A program made the position numbers and the translations under genes. From Rhizobium sp. Q54 (GTDB lineage Bacteria > Pseudomonadota > Alphaproteobacteria > UBA2966 > CAIVPW01), in contig CAMDCA010000007.1 of the NCBI GenBank assembly GCA_945889645.1, positions 1 to 62,479 on the forward strand: DNA of 62,479 nt. Reading direction: 5' to 3'. The notes under the pieces were generated by a model. The model did no database searches. It worked only from the letters and a program-made list of their open reading frames with translations, and was not told the DNA's origin. Positions 37,145 through 47,740 of this stretch are shown piece after piece; positions within the stretch are counted from its first letter, which is position 1; each line of letters opens with the position of its first letter.

Positions 37145-38346
37145 TGCGCCCCACCACGGCCGACGCAGTCGAGGACGCCGTCGCCACCGCCGCCGCGCAT
37201 GGCCGCACCCTCGAGGTGCGCGCGGGAGGCAGCAAGGTTGGCCTTGGAAATCCGATCCAAGCGCACGATGTCCTCGATCTCTCCGCCCTCAGCGGCATCG
37301 TCGACTACGACCCAGCGGAACTCGTGCTGACCGCGCGCGCCGCCACGCCGATGTCCGAAATCGACGCGGCACTGCGCGCCCGCGGGCAGCACTTGGCCTT
37401 CGAGCCGCCCGACTATCGCCGGCTGCTTGGCGGCGGTGGCGCGCCGACGCTCGGCGGCGTCCTCGCCTCCAACCTGTCCGGTCCGCGCCGGATTGCGGCG
37501 GGCGCCGCGCGCGACCATTTCCTTGGCCTGCATGCAGTCTCGGGTCGCGGCCAAGTGTTTAAGTCTGGCGGACGCGTGGTGAAGAACGTCACCGGCTACG
37601 ACTTGTCCAAGCTGCTGGCGGGATCCTTCGGCACGCTGGCCGTTCTGACCGAAGTCACCGTGAAGGTCATGCCGGCCCCGGAAGACTGCTGCACCGTGCT
37701 GGTGCTCGGTCTATCGGCCGAGTCCGCCGTCGAATTGCTGTGCGCCATGACGGCGTTGCCGCTCGACATCACTGGCCTTGCCCACTTGCCAAACGGGTTG
37801 GCGGCCCGCAGCGGCGTGCGGTTGGTCGCCGGCGCCGAATGCCCCATCACTGCGCTACGCCTTGAAGGCATCGCCGTTTCCGTCGGCGCGCGCTTGCTGC
37901 GCCTGCGCGAGGCCATCGTCGAACGCGGCGCCCGCCACGACGACACCGCCATCCTCGGCCCCGAGGACACTGAGATGTTGTGGGGCGAGATTCGCGACGG
38001 CCTGCTGCTGCCGCCCGGCGTCGTGTGGAAGGTGTCGGTACCGCCGGCCGAAGGCGCGCGCGTCGCCGCCGCCATCGCCGCGCGACAGCACTGCGATGTT
38101 CTGTACGACTGGGCCGGAGGCCTTCTGTGGGTCGCGCTGCACGGCCAGTCGGCGTCGCCTGATTCGGTGCGTGGCGTCTTGGCCCGCAGCGGAGGTCACG
38201 CGACCTTGGTGCGTGCGCCGATGTCCGAGCGCGAGCGCTGTCCGGCGTTCCAACCGCTGTCGGGTCCGCTGCGCGCGCTGTCCCAGCGTGTGAAGCACGC
38301 GTTCGACCCGGTCGGCGTTCTCAATCCTGGCCGCATGGTCTCCTAG
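37144..38346 (+). CDS. glcE: Glycolate oxidase subunit GlcE (FAD-binding)
   Basis: GlcE is the second FAD-binding subunit. The 400-residue protein has EVRAGGSKVGLGNP, LGGGGAPTLGGVLASNLSGP and SGGRVVKNVTGYDLSKLLAG, and ends HAFDPVGVLNPGRM. Its ATG overlaps the glcD stop by one base (TGATG), which shows translational coupling. Length is slightly above the E. coli protein but within the family range. Confidence 0.94.
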   Translation: MRPTTADAVEDAVATAAAHGRTLEVRAGGSKVGLGNPIQAHDVLDLSALSGIVDYDPAELVLTARAATPMSEIDAALRARGQHLAFEPPDYRRLLGGGGAPTLGGVLASNLSGPRRIAAGAARDHFLGLHAVSGRGQVFKSGGRVVKNVTGYDLSKLLAGSFGTLAVLTEVTVKVMPAPEDCCTVLVLGLSAESAVELLCAMTALPLDITGLAHLPNGLAARSGVRLVAGAECPITALRLEGIAVSVGARLLRLREAIVERGARHDDTAILGPEDTEMLWGEIRDGLLLPPGVVWKVSVPPAEGARVAAAIAARQHCDVLYDWAGGLLWVALHGQSASPDSVRGVLARSGGHATLVRAPMSERERCPAFQPLSGPLRALSQRVKHAFDPVGVLNPGRMVS

Positions 38347-39635
38347 TGCAGACGAACTTCTCTACCGCGCAGCTGCAGGACTCGCACATCCGCGAGGCCG
38401 ACGGCATCCTGCGCTCGTGCGTCCATTGCGGCTTCTGCCTGTCGAACTGTCCGACCTACGCGCTGCTCGGCGATGAGCGCGATAGTCCGCGCGGCCGCAT
38501 CTACATCATTAAGGACATGCTGGAGTCGGGTGCGCCAGCGCGCCCCTCCGCCGTCACCCACGTCGACCGCTGCCTGTCGTGCCTCGGCTGCCTCACCGCA
38601 TGTCCGTCCGGCGTCGACTACATGCATCTGGTCGACCAGGCGCGCGCCTACATCGAAGATACGTATCAGCGCCCGTGGTTCGACCGCGTGCTGCGCGCGA
38701 CCCTGGCGTGGATGATTCCACGGCCCACCGCGTTCCGCCTGGCGATGCTGGCGGCGTGGCCGTTCCGCTGGTTGGCGCCGATCATGCCAGGCCGCCTGCG
38801 CGGTATGCTGCGCACCGTGCCGGCGCGCGTCGATTCTCCGTCGCCGGTGCATCAGCCGCAAGTGTTCGCCGCCGAGGGCACGCGGCGCAAGCGCGTCGCG
38901 CTACATACCGGCTGCGTGCAGACGGTGCTGGGCGCGCGCATCAACGAAGCGACGGTACGTGTGTTGCGCCGCAACGGCTGCGAAGTCGTCATCGCCGCGG
39001 GTGCCGGTTGCTGCGGTGCCGCGCCGCACCATCTCGGCCGCACCGAGCAAGCCAAGGAATGGGCGCGCGCCAACGTGCGCGCCTGGACCTCGATCGGCGA
39101 CATCGATGCTGTCGTCATCAACGCGTCCGGTTGCGGGACGACCGTGAAGGACTATGCCCACCTACTTGGCGATGACGCCGAGCTTGGCGCCGCCGCCCGC
39201 GCTCTTGCCGCCAAGACCCGCGACGTCACCGAGATTCTCACCGAGCTTGGCGCGCATCGCGCGGTGCAGGCGCCGAACGGCGTCGCCGTCGCGTACCACG
39301 ATTCATGCTCGCTGCAGAACGGCCAGCGCATCACGCGCGAGCCGCGTGCGCTGCTCGCCAACGCTGGCTACCACGTGCGTGAGGTCGGCGAGAGCCAGTA
39401 CTGCTGTGGCGCCGCCGGTACCTACAACATCCTGCAACCGGTGATCGCCGACCAACTGGGTACCCGCAAGGCCGGCAACATCGACGCCACCGGCGCCGCC
39501 GTGATGGCGTGCGCCAACCTCGGATGCATGCTGCACCTCGGCCGTTTCACCAACCTGCCGCTGGTGCACACAGTGGAACTGCTGGATTGGGCGGCTGGTG
39601 GACCCACGCCGCCCAGGGTTCCCGCGAGGTCGTGA
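38346..39635 (+). CDS. glcF: Glycolate oxidase iron-sulfur subunit GlcF
   Basis: GlcF carries two [4Fe-4S] clusters that pass electrons from the flavin subunits to the quinone pool. The 429-residue protein has CVHCGFCLSNCPTY and CLSCLGCLTACPSGVDY, followed by two CCG domains (GCCGAAPHHLG and YCCGAAGTYNILQP). It starts at GTG 38346, overlapping the glcE TAG by one base. The operon therefore contains glcDEF without glcG or a visible glcC regulator. Confidence 0.95.
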   Translation: MQTNFSTAQLQDSHIREADGILRSCVHCGFCLSNCPTYALLGDERDSPRGRIYIIKDMLESGAPARPSAVTHVDRCLSCLGCLTACPSGVDYMHLVDQARAYIEDTYQRPWFDRVLRATLAWMIPRPTAFRLAMLAAWPFRWLAPIMPGRLRGMLRTVPARVDSPSPVHQPQVFAAEGTRRKRVALHTGCVQTVLGARINEATVRVLRRNGCEVVIAAGAGCCGAAPHHLGRTEQAKEWARANVRAWTSIGDIDAVVINASGCGTTVKDYAHLLGDDAELGAAARALAAKTRDVTEILTELGAHRAVQAPNGVAVAYHDSCSLQNGQRITREPRALLANAGYHVREVGESQYCCGAAGTYNILQPVIADQLGTRKAGNIDATGAAVMACANLGCMLHLGRFTNLPLVHTVELLDWAAGGPTPPRVPARS

Positions 39636-39670
39636 TGCCGCGCTCGCCCCGGTCGCGCTATGATCGCTGC

Positions 39671-40234
39671 ATGCGGAACGCCCTTCTGGGCTTGATGTGC
39701 GCGGGTGCACTGGCCACTGGCGTTGCGGCCCTGCCGGCGCAAGCCGACCAGACCGATCCGCAGCTCAATTTCCTCTTCCAGCAGCTGTACGAAGCGCCCA
39801 ACGCCGCCACGGCGACGCGCTTCGAAAACAACATCCTGCGCGTCCTGTCCCAATCGGGCAGCGCCACCGCCGACCTCCTGCTGCAGCGCGGCACCGAGGC
39901 GATGAACAGGGGCGAGTTCGAGCTGTCTCTCACCACCCTCAACTCGCTCATCAAGCTGCAGCCGAATTTCGCTGAGGCATGGCACCGCCGCGCGACGCTG
40001 TACTTCCTGACGGGGCGCCTCGACGCCTCGATCGCCGATTGCGAGAAGGCGCTGTCGTTGGAGCCCCGCCACTTCGGCGCCTGGGCCGGTCTCGGGCAGA
40101 TCTACATCATCCTCAACCGCCGGAATGACGCGATGCGCGCCTTCCAGCGCGCCTTGGCGGCCAACCCGCACCTTGCCGGCGCGCGCCGCTATCTCGATGC
40201 CGTCCGCCGCATGGACGGAGGGCGCGAGATTTGA
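39671..40234 (+). CDS. Exported TPR protein
   Basis: The 187-residue product has a signal peptide (LLGLMCAGALATGVAALPAQA) and three TPR units: RGTEAMNRGEFELSLTTLNS, WHRRATLYFLTGRLDASIAD and WAGLGQIYIILNRRNDAMRA. It starts either at ATG 39671 or at ATG 39635, which overlaps the glcF stop as TGATG. The signal peptide favours the former, the coupling pattern the latter. Its role beside glycolate oxidase is unknown. Confidence 0.78.
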   Translation: MRNALLGLMCAGALATGVAALPAQADQTDPQLNFLFQQLYEAPNAATATRFENNILRVLSQSGSATADLLLQRGTEAMNRGEFELSLTTLNSLIKLQPNFAEAWHRRATLYFLTGRLDASIADCEKALSLEPRHFGAWAGLGQIYIILNRRNDAMRAFQRALAANPHLAGARRYLDAVRRMDGGREI

Positions 40235-40252
40235 GCGCCCGCCGCCGGCCGC

Positions 40253-40310
40253 TTGACCAAGCACACGCTGCGTCATATTCTCTAGTCAGCCGCTTAGGAA
40301 ACTAGAGAAT
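40253..40310 (+). promoter_or_regulatory. Rrf2 gene promoter with a perfect inverted repeat over the -10 and start codon
   Basis: TTGACC (40253-40258) and TATTCT (40276-40281) are 17 bases apart. The inverted repeat ATTCTCTAGT (40277-40286) and ACTAGAGAAT (40301-40310) is perfect over ten bases with a 14-base spacer. It overlaps the -10 box and reaches the ATG at 40309. Binding by the Rrf2 product would block its own transcription. Confidence 0.65.
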
Positions 40311-40767
40311 GCTTACCCAAAAGGCCAAGTACGGTCTGAAGGCGCTCGTCATGCTGGCGCAGCAGGACACGGGTGAGTTCACCTTGGTGGCGGAGATCGC
40401 GCAACGGCAGAAGATCCCGCGCAAGTACCTTGAGCTCATTCTCCTCGAGTTGCGTAAGCAGGGGATCCTGCACAGCCAGCGCGGCAAGAACGGTGGCTTT
40501 CGTCTGGCGCGGCCGCCGGCCGAGGTCACGTTTGGCCAGGTGATCCGGGTCCTAGACGGCCCGATCGCCCCGTTCCCGTGCGCCAGCCTGACTGGCTATC
40601 GCAAGTGCGAGGACTGCGCCGACGAGCAGGTGTGCGCTGTGCGCAAGGCGATGCGCCAAGTCCGCGATGCCATGGCCGAGATCATCGATTCAACCACGCT
40701 GGCGGATGCGGCAGCCCCTGCGTTGGTGCGTGATGTAACGGCGGAACCGGCGCAGGCAGCCGTCTAA
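40309..40767 (+). CDS. Rrf2-family transcriptional regulator
   Basis: The 152-residue protein has the Rrf2 winged helix (KAKYGLKALVMLAQQD, then IPRKYLELILLELRKQGIL and SQRGKNGGFRLARPP) and a C-terminal segment with Cys91, Cys100, Cys103 and Cys109 (CASLTGYRKCEDCADEQVC). The cysteines suggest an Fe-S cluster or redox sensing as in IscR or NsrR. It lies just upstream of the sulfate transporter genes, so control of sulfur uptake, as by CymR-type Rrf2 proteins, is a good inference. Its own promoter carries a perfect inverted repeat. Confidence 0.88.
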   Translation: MLTQKAKYGLKALVMLAQQDTGEFTLVAEIAQRQKIPRKYLELILLELRKQGILHSQRGKNGGFRLARPPAEVTFGQVIRVLDGPIAPFPCASLTGYRKCEDCADEQVCAVRKAMRQVRDAMAEIIDSTTLADAAAPALVRDVTAEPAQAAV

Positions 40768-40858
40768 CGCGGCGCGCGCCCGGCGCGCTGACCCGAGCTA
40801 GGCCCCAGCGGACGTACCGCGAACGTGCTCTGGAGTTGCCCGGAAGAGCCTCGGCTAT

Positions 40859-40886
40859 TTGTCTACTCTTTCGATTAGCATATATG
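40859..40886 (+). promoter_or_regulatory. Likely promoter of the sulfate transporter operon
   Basis: TTGTCT (40859-40864) and TATATG (40881-40886) are 16 bases apart in a locally AT-rich stretch, about 30 bases before the sulfate-binding protein ATG. The -35 region reads ATTTGTCTACT, which resembles one half of the Rrf2 repeat (ATTCTCTAGT). Confidence 0.5.
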
Positions 40887-40915
40887 TCAACTTGGCAGTG
40901 GACAGGAGCAGCAAA

Positions 40916-41950
40916 ATGGAGCGCAATAGTCGCATGGGAGGTCGGTTCCGCAATTGGATCGCAGCCGCGGTCGTTGCGCTGGGGGCTCTTTCGCCTGCTG
41001 GTGCCGGCGCACAAGCGCTGCTCAACGTCTCCTACGATCCAACTCGAGAGCTCTACGAGGCGATCAACAAGGCCTTCGTCGCCGACTGGAAGGCCAAGAC
41101 GGGCCAGACCATCACCGTTAACCAGGCCCACGGCGGTTCGGGCGCCCAGGCCCGCGCTGTGATCGACGGCCTCGAAGCCGACGTCGTCACGCTCGCCCTG
41201 GCCTACGACCTCGACGTGATTGCCGCCCGCGGCCTGTTCCCGGCCGACTGGCAGAAGCGCCTGCCGCAGAACAGCACGCCCTATACCTCGACCATCGTGT
41301 TCCTGGTCAAGAAGGGCAACCCGAAGGCGATCAAGGACTGGGGCGATCTGACCAGGGCCGGCGTCCAGGTCATCACGCCCAACCCCAAGACCTCGGGCGG
41401 TGCGCGCTGGAACTATCTCGCCGCGTGGGCGTGGGCGCTGAAGCAGCCGGGCGGCACCGAGGCCAAGGCCAAGGCATTCGTCCAGGCGCTCTATAAGAAC
41501 GTACCCGTGCTCGACACCGGCGCCCGCGGCTCGACCGTGACCTTCGCCCAGCGCGGCCTCGGTGACGTCCTGCTGGCGTGGGAGAACGAGGCGTTCCTCG
41601 CGCTGGACGAGTTCGGCAAGGACAAGTTCGACATCGTCGTCCCGTCGTTCAGCATTCTGGCCGAACCGCCGGTGGCCTTGGTCGACAAGAACGTCGACAA
41701 GCACAAGACGCGTGTACTGGCCGAGGCGTACCTGAACTTCCTCTACACGCCGGCGGCGCAGAAGATCATCGCGTCCAAGCACTACCGTCCGCGCGACACC
41801 GCGGCGGCCAACCCGGCCGATCTCGCCCTGTTGCCCAAGCTTGATCTGATCGCCATCGACGATCCGGTGTTCGGCGGCTGGGCCAAGGCGCAGGCAACCC
41901 ACTTTGCCGACGGCGGCGTGTTCGACCAGATCTACGCAGGCGCTCGCTAG
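40916..41950 (+). CDS. sbp: Periplasmic sulfate-binding protein
   Basis: The 344-residue product has a signal peptide ([20 protein letters not shown]) and then the sulfate-binding family words [66 protein letters not shown] and [19 protein letters not shown]. It delivers sulfate or thiosulfate to CysT/CysW. ATG 40916 has GGAG eight bases upstream. The open frame from a TTG at 40859 is inside the likely promoter and is not used. Thiosulfate-binding CysP is the alternative. Confidence 0.93.
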   Translation: MERNSRMGGRFRNWIAAAVVALGALSPAGAGAQALLNVSYDPTRELYEAINKAFVADWKAKTGQTITVNQAHGGSGAQARAVIDGLEADVVTLALAYDLDVIAARGLFPADWQKRLPQNSTPYTSTIVFLVKKGNPKAIKDWGDLTRAGVQVITPNPKTSGGARWNYLAAWAWALKQPGGTEAKAKAFVQALYKNVPVLDTGARGSTVTFAQRGLGDVLLAWENEAFLALDEFGKDKFDIVVPSFSILAEPPVALVDKNVDKHKTRVLAEAYLNFLYTPAAQKIIASKHYRPRDTAAANPADLALLPKLDLIAIDDPVFGGWAKAQATHFADGGVFDQIYAGAR

Positions 41951-41955
41951 TCCTG

Positions 41956-42789
41956 ATGTTTGCGTTGCGACGTCCGAGCGTATTGCCTGGCTTTGGCCCG
42001 ACGCTCGGATTCGCACTTTTCTATCTCAGCCTCATCGTCCTGATTCCGCTGGCTGGACTGTTCTTCAAGTCGGCGGAATTGGGATGGGAGGGTTTCGTTC
42101 GCGCCGTCTCGACGCCGCGCGTTCTGGCGTCCTTCCGCCTCACCTTCGGGGCCGCGTTTCTCGCCGCGCTGCTCAACGCGTTCGTCGGTTTCCTCGTCGC
42201 CTGGGTGCTGACGCGCTATCGCTTCCCCGGGCGGCGCGTCATCGACGGCCTCGTTGACCTGCCGTTCGCCCTGCCGACGGCCGTGGCCGGCATCGCACTC
42301 GCGACGCTGTACGCGCCCAATGGGTGGATCGGCAGCATCCTCGACAAGGTGGGTATCAAGGTCGCCTACACGCCGGCCGGCGTCTGGGTGGCGCTGGTTT
42401 TCATCAGTTTGCCGTTCGTCGTGCGCACCATCCAGCCGGTGCTGCAGGACCTCGAGCCCGAGATCGAAGAAGCTTCGGCCAGCCTGGGCGCGCGGCGTTG
42501 GCAGACATGGCTCTACGTCATCATCCCGGTACTGCTTCCGGCGATGATTACCGGCTTCTCGCTGGCGTTCGCGCGCGCGCTCGGCGAGTACGGCTCGGTG
42601 ATCTTCATTGCCGGCAACCTGCCGTTCCGCTCTGAGATCGTGCCGCTGCTTATCTTCGTTCAGCTCGAGCAGTACAACTACGCTGGCGCCGCAGCGATCG
42701 CGACGGTCATGCTGATGGCGTCGTTCATCCTTCTGCTGATCATCAATGTGCTGCAGCGGTGGACCGCCCGCCGTCATGGAGCTGACTAA
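41956..42789 (+). CDS. cysT: Sulfate ABC transporter permease CysT
   Basis: CysT (CysU) is one half of the inner-membrane channel. The 277-residue protein has about six helices, DLPFALPTAVAGIALATLYA, the EAA loop segment EIEEASASLGARRWQTWLYV and ARALGEYGSVIFIAGNLPF, all typical. It starts five bases after the sbp stop and ends directly before the GTG of cysW. Confidence 0.94.
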   Translation: MFALRRPSVLPGFGPTLGFALFYLSLIVLIPLAGLFFKSAELGWEGFVRAVSTPRVLASFRLTFGAAFLAALLNAFVGFLVAWVLTRYRFPGRRVIDGLVDLPFALPTAVAGIALATLYAPNGWIGSILDKVGIKVAYTPAGVWVALVFISLPFVVRTIQPVLQDLEPEIEEASASLGARRWQTWLYVIIPVLLPAMITGFSLAFARALGEYGSVIFIAGNLPFRSEIVPLLIFVQLEQYNYAGAAAIATVMLMASFILLLIINVLQRWTARRHGAD

Positions 42790-43670
42790 GTGGGCCAGGC
42801 GACTCCGCGCTTGCTCCGGCCGCCGCCGCCCACCACCGAGCCCTTCGCGGTGAAGTGGGCGCTCATCGGCACGGCTGTGCTGTTTATGCTGCTGTTCCTG
42901 GTGATGCCGCTTGCCGCGGTGCTGTCCGAGGCGTTCAGCCGCGGCATCGGCACCTATTGGGCGGCGATCACCGATCCCTATACGCTCAAGTCGGTGCGGT
43001 TGACCCTGCTCGTCGCGGCCATTTCGGTGCCGCTCAACGTCGCCTTCGGCATGACTGCGGCGTGGGCGATCGCCAAGTTCGAGTTCGTCGGCAAGAGCGT
43101 GCTCATCACCCTGATCGACCTGCCGTTCTCGGTCTCGCCGGTGATCGCCGGCCTCATCTACGTCTTGATGTTCGGCGCCCAGGGCTGGATTGGCCCGTGG
43201 CTGATCGACCACGACATCCGGATCGTCTTCGCGGTCCCCGGCTTGATCGTCGCCACCACGTTCGTGACGTTCCCGTTCGTCGCCCGCGAAATGATCCCGC
43301 TAATGCAGGACCAGGGCACTGACGAGGAAGAGGCCGCGATCCTGCTCGGCGCCAGTGGCTGGCAGACCTTCTGGCGTGTGACGCTGCCCAACGCCAAGTG
43401 GGCGCTGCTGTACGGCGTTCTGCTGTGCAACGCCCGCGCCATGGGCGAGTTCGGCGCCGTCGCGGTTGTCTCCGGACACGTCCGCGGCGTGACCACCACG
43501 ATGCCGCTGCAGATCGAGATGCTTTACAACGAATACAAGTTCGCCGCTTCGTTCGCGGTCGCTTCGCTCCTGGCATTACTGGCTGTCGTGACTCTCGTAG
43601 TGAAGGCCACATTGGAGTGGCGCTTCGGCGAGGAGCTTGCCGCCGTGCACCGGGCGCCCGGAGGAAAAGT

Positions 43671-43674
<4 letters not shown>
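42790..43674 (+). CDS. cysW: Sulfate ABC transporter permease CysW
   Basis: CysW pairs with CysT. The 294-residue protein has [20 protein letters not shown], the EAA loop [20 protein letters not shown] and [19 protein letters not shown]. It begins at GTG 42790 with no gap after the cysT TAA and overlaps cysA by four bases (ATGA), so translation is coupled along the operon. An extra Pro-rich N-terminal stretch precedes the first helix. Confidence 0.94.
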
Positions 43675-44768
<1,094 letters not shown>

Positions 44769-44769
44769 A

Positions 44770-46254
44770 CTAGGCCGCTGGCCGCAGGGAAAGTCCGAAG
44801 AACCGGCAGATGCCGGCCAGGATGCGCTCCGCCACCGGCTTCACGTCCGCCGCCGCCACCGGGCCGCCTGCGGTGGCGCCTGGGTTGCTCATCATGGCCA
44901 CCTGACGCTGGGCCGTGACGTTGCTGATGACCTCGACGATCGCCGGGCGCGCGTTCAGCAATGGTGCAATGTCGTCCTTGCTGATCTCAAAGGCGACCGC
45001 GGCGCTCGCCGCCACCACCGTCGCCGAACGCGGATCGCCGGTCAGCAGCGACATCTCGCCGAAGAAATCGCCCGGACGAATGCGGCCGACGGTGATGGGC
45101 GTCGCGGTGCCGTCCTTGGCCGGCACCGACACTTCCAGCACGCCTTCGACCAGCACGAACATCGAACGGCCGGCGTCGCCGTGGCGGATCACCGCGTCGC
45201 CGCCGGTGAAGGTGCGCAGCACCATGGTGCGGGCCAATTCGGCGCGCTCCTCCTCGGTCAGGTGACGGAACAGGCTGACGCGGCTCAATAGTTGGGCGCC
45301 GTGGGCATGGTGATCGAGCAGACGCTCGGGCATCGGCGCCGAGAACGTGTCCTGCTTCGGATAGGCCGGCGTGAGGCCCGCCTTCTGCAGGTGGTGCAGC
45401 ACGTGGTCGAGCACCTGGTGGCGCATCTTGCCCGGACCGCCGCGGCGCGGATCGATGTGGTACTTGAGCTTGTAGCGCACGCCCGACTGGTCGATGCCGG
45501 CGATGCGGGCCTTGGGCGCCGGGTCGGCGAGGGGTCCGCTGGCGAGCACCGCCTCGCGCAGCGCACCGTCGAGGATGCGCAGCGCCCTCTGCGACTCGAC
45601 GTGGAAATCCAGCACCACCACGATCTCGAATTCCGACGTGTTAGTCGGACGCGAGAAGTTGGTGATGGTGCACATGCCGAGCACGCTGTTCGGGATCATC
45701 TGCAAGCTGTCCTCGGAAGTGAGAAGGCGCGTTGAGCGCCAGTTCACTTCCTCGACGCGGCCACCGCCGTGCACTAGGCCGCGCTCGGTGACGTGGATGT
45801 AGTCACCGATCTGGAACGGCCGCTCGATGTTCAGCGCGATGCCGGAGAACACGTCGCGGATCATGGTCTGCAGCGCGAGGCCGAGCACCAGACCCATGGC
45901 ACCCGATGCCGCGAGGATTCCGGTGAGCGACTGGTTGAAGACGATGCCGACGATGCCGAGCGCGGCGAGGAAGAAGATCGCCGCGCCGGAGATCTGCGTC
46001 AGCAGGCGCGGCGCCACCGTGCCGGTGAGGCGTTCGAACACCGTCTGCCACAGGAAGACGTTGACCACCCGGTTGGCGAAGAACGCCGCCGACAGCCAGG
46101 CGCCGACGCCGAAGAAGTACGGCACGTACGACCACGTGCGGCCGAGCGCGCGGCTGGAGAACTCGCGCAGCGCGTCGTTGCCGAACGCAAAGACCGACAC
46201 GAATACTGTGAAGATCAGCGCGGGCAGAATCAGCCTTCGTGCCGTGGCGGTCAT
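44770..46254 (-). CDS. Cyclic nucleotide-gated MscS-like channel
   Basis: The 494-residue protein has three or four membrane helices, the pore-lining MscS helix ILAASGAMGLVLGLALQ followed by MIRDVFSGIAL, and the MscS beta domain IGDYIHVTERGLVHGGGRVE. A C-terminal cyclic nucleotide-binding domain spans about 350-470, with GRIRPGDFFGEMSLLTGDPR then SATVVA as its phosphate-binding cassette. This matches the bCNG subfamily, which is gated by cAMP more than by tension. ATG 46254 has GGGGAGAC before it. It faces cysA tail to tail with a one-base gap. Confidence 0.87.
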   Translation of the reverse strand: MTATARRLILPALIFTVFVSVFAFGNDALREFSSRALGRTWSYVPYFFGVGAWLSAAFFANRVVNVFLWQTVFERLTGTVAPRLLTQISGAAIFFLAALGIVGIVFNQSLTGILAASGAMGLVLGLALQTMIRDVFSGIALNIERPFQIGDYIHVTERGLVHGGGRVEEVNWRSTRLLTSEDSLQMIPNSVLGMCTITNFSRPTNTSEFEIVVVLDFHVESQRALRILDGALREAVLASGPLADPAPKARIAGIDQSGVRYKLKYHIDPRRGGPGKMRHQVLDHVLHHLQKAGLTPAYPKQDTFSAPMPERLLDHHAHGAQLLSRVSLFRHLTEEERAELARTMVLRTFTGGDAVIRHGDAGRSMFVLVEGVLEVSVPAKDGTATPITVGRIRPGDFFGEMSLLTGDPRSATVVAASAAVAFEISKDDIAPLLNARPAIVEVISNVTAQRQVAMMSNPGATAGGPVAAADVKPVAERILAGICRFFGLSLRPAA

Positions 46255-46280
46255 GTCTCCCCGAACGACATGCAAATGCA

Positions 46281-46309
46281 CAAAAAAACGCCGTCTCCCC
46301 CGAGACGGC
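46281..46309 (-). terminator. Intrinsic terminator after purA
   Basis: On the minus strand GCCGTCTC (46309-46302 read as its complement partner) pairs perfectly over eight bases around a four-base loop and is followed, after one base, by seven T residues (46288-46282). It ends the serC-serA-hisZ-purA run and separates it from the channel gene. The stretch 46310-46433 holds no gene. Confidence 0.8.
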
Positions 46310-46433
46310 CGTTGCGGTTTCAGTCCCGTTCTAAGACGGCCCCGTTAGGGGGGGATTGGCACGACCATTCCCCATCCCGCGACTCTTTTGTCGCGATCTA
46401 CCCCTTTGTCCGCGGGCGGACCGGGGCATACCC

Positions 46434-47723
46434 CTAAGCGGCAAAGGGGTCTCTGACCAGGATCGTGTCCTCGCGCTCGGGGCTGGTGGACAGCAGGGTC
46501 ACGGGAGCCTCGATCAACTCCTCGATGCGGCGGATATATTTCACGGCCGTAGCGGGTAGATCGGCCCAGCTACGGGCGCCGCGCGTGCTCTGCGACCACC
46601 CCTCCATGCTTTGGTAGGACGGCCGCACACGGGCCTGGCGCGAGGCGCCGGCCGGCAGGTAGTCGAGCGGCTGGCCCTCCATCTCGTAGTGGGTGCAGAC
46701 CTTGAGCTCGCTCATCCCGTCGAGCACGTCGAGCTTGGTCAGGGCGATGCCGTCGATGCCGCCGATCTTCACCGCCTGCCGCACCGCCACGGCATCGAAC
46801 CAGCCGCAGCGGCGGCGGCGTCCGGTCACGGTGCCGAACTCGCGGCCGCGCTCGCCGATGCCGCGGCCGATCTCATCGTCCAGTTCGGTCGGGAACGGGC
46901 CCGACCCGACCCGCGTCGTGTAGGCCTTGGTGATGCCCAGCACGTAGTCGAGCGTCCCCGGCCCGACGCCTGCGCCGGTGGCGGCCGCGCCGGCCGTGGT
47001 ATTGGACGATGTGACGTACGGGTAGGTGCCCTGGTCGACGTCCAGCAACGTTCCCTGGGCGCCTTCGAACAGCACGCGCTTGCCGTCCTTGCGCGCCTGG
47101 TCGAGACGGCGCCACACTGGATCGGCGAACGGCAGAATCTTCGGCGCCAGTTCCTTCAGCGAGCGCACCAGCGCATCACCGTCCACCGACGGCTTGCCGA
47201 AGCCTTTGCGCAGCGCGTTGTGATAGTTGAGCAAGCGATCGACCTGCATGCCGAGTTGCGCGTCGTCGGCCAGGTCGCACACGCGTACCGCGCGGCGGCC
47301 GACCTTGTCCTCATATGCGGGCCCGATGCCGCGGCGTGTCGTGCCAAGCGGCTGGTTGGTGTTGTCCTCGCGATAGGTGTCGAGTTCGCGGTGCAGTGGC
47401 AGGATCAGGGTCGCGCTCTCGGACACCTTGAGGTTGTCCGGCGTGACCCTCACGCCCTGCTTGCCGATCGACGCGATCTCGCTCAGCAGCGCCCACGGAT
47501 CGACCACCACGCCGTTGCCGATGATCGACAGCTTGCCGGGGCGCACCACGCCCGACGGCAGCAGGCTCAGCTTGAACACCGTGCCGTCGATGACCAGCGT
47601 ATGGCCGGCGTTGTGACCGCCCTGGAAGCGCACGACGATGTCGGCACGCTCGCTCAGCCAGTCGACGATCTTGCCTTTGCCTTCGTCGCCCCACTGGGCG
47701 CCGATGACGACTACGTTGGACAT
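46434..47723 (-). CDS. purA: Adenylosuccinate synthetase
   Basis: PurA joins IMP and aspartate with GTP hydrolysis in AMP synthesis. The 429-residue protein starts [20 protein letters not shown], with the P-loop GDEGKGK and catalytic Asp13, then [12 protein letters not shown] with the catalytic His, [19 protein letters not shown] and [19 protein letters not shown]. It lies 17 bases after hisZ. A strong terminator follows. Confidence 0.97.
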   Translation of the reverse strand: MSNVVVIGAQWGDEGKGKIVDWLSERADIVVRFQGGHNAGHTLVIDGTVFKLSLLPSGVVRPGKLSIIGNGVVVDPWALLSEIASIGKQGVRVTPDNLKVSESATLILPLHRELDTYREDNTNQPLGTTRRGIGPAYEDKVGRRAVRVCDLADDAQLGMQVDRLLNYHNALRKGFGKPSVDGDALVRSLKELAPKILPFADPVWRRLDQARKDGKRVLFEGAQGTLLDVDQGTYPYVTSSNTTAGAAATGAGVGPGTLDYVLGITKAYTTRVGSGPFPTELDDEIGRGIGERGREFGTVTGRRRRCGWFDAVAVRQAVKIGGIDGIALTKLDVLDGMSELKVCTHYEMEGQPLDYLPAGASRQARVRPSYQSMEGWSQSTRGARSWADLPATAVKYIRRIEELIEAPVTLLSTSPEREDTILVRDPFAA

Positions 47724-47740
47724 AGTTGCTCAGGCGCTGC

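Noticed and set aside
41947-43212. 421-codon minus-strand frame opposite cysT and cysW
   Set aside because: Extremely Arg/Gln/Glu/Asp-rich complement of hydrophobic membrane codons; no ribosome site or family match.
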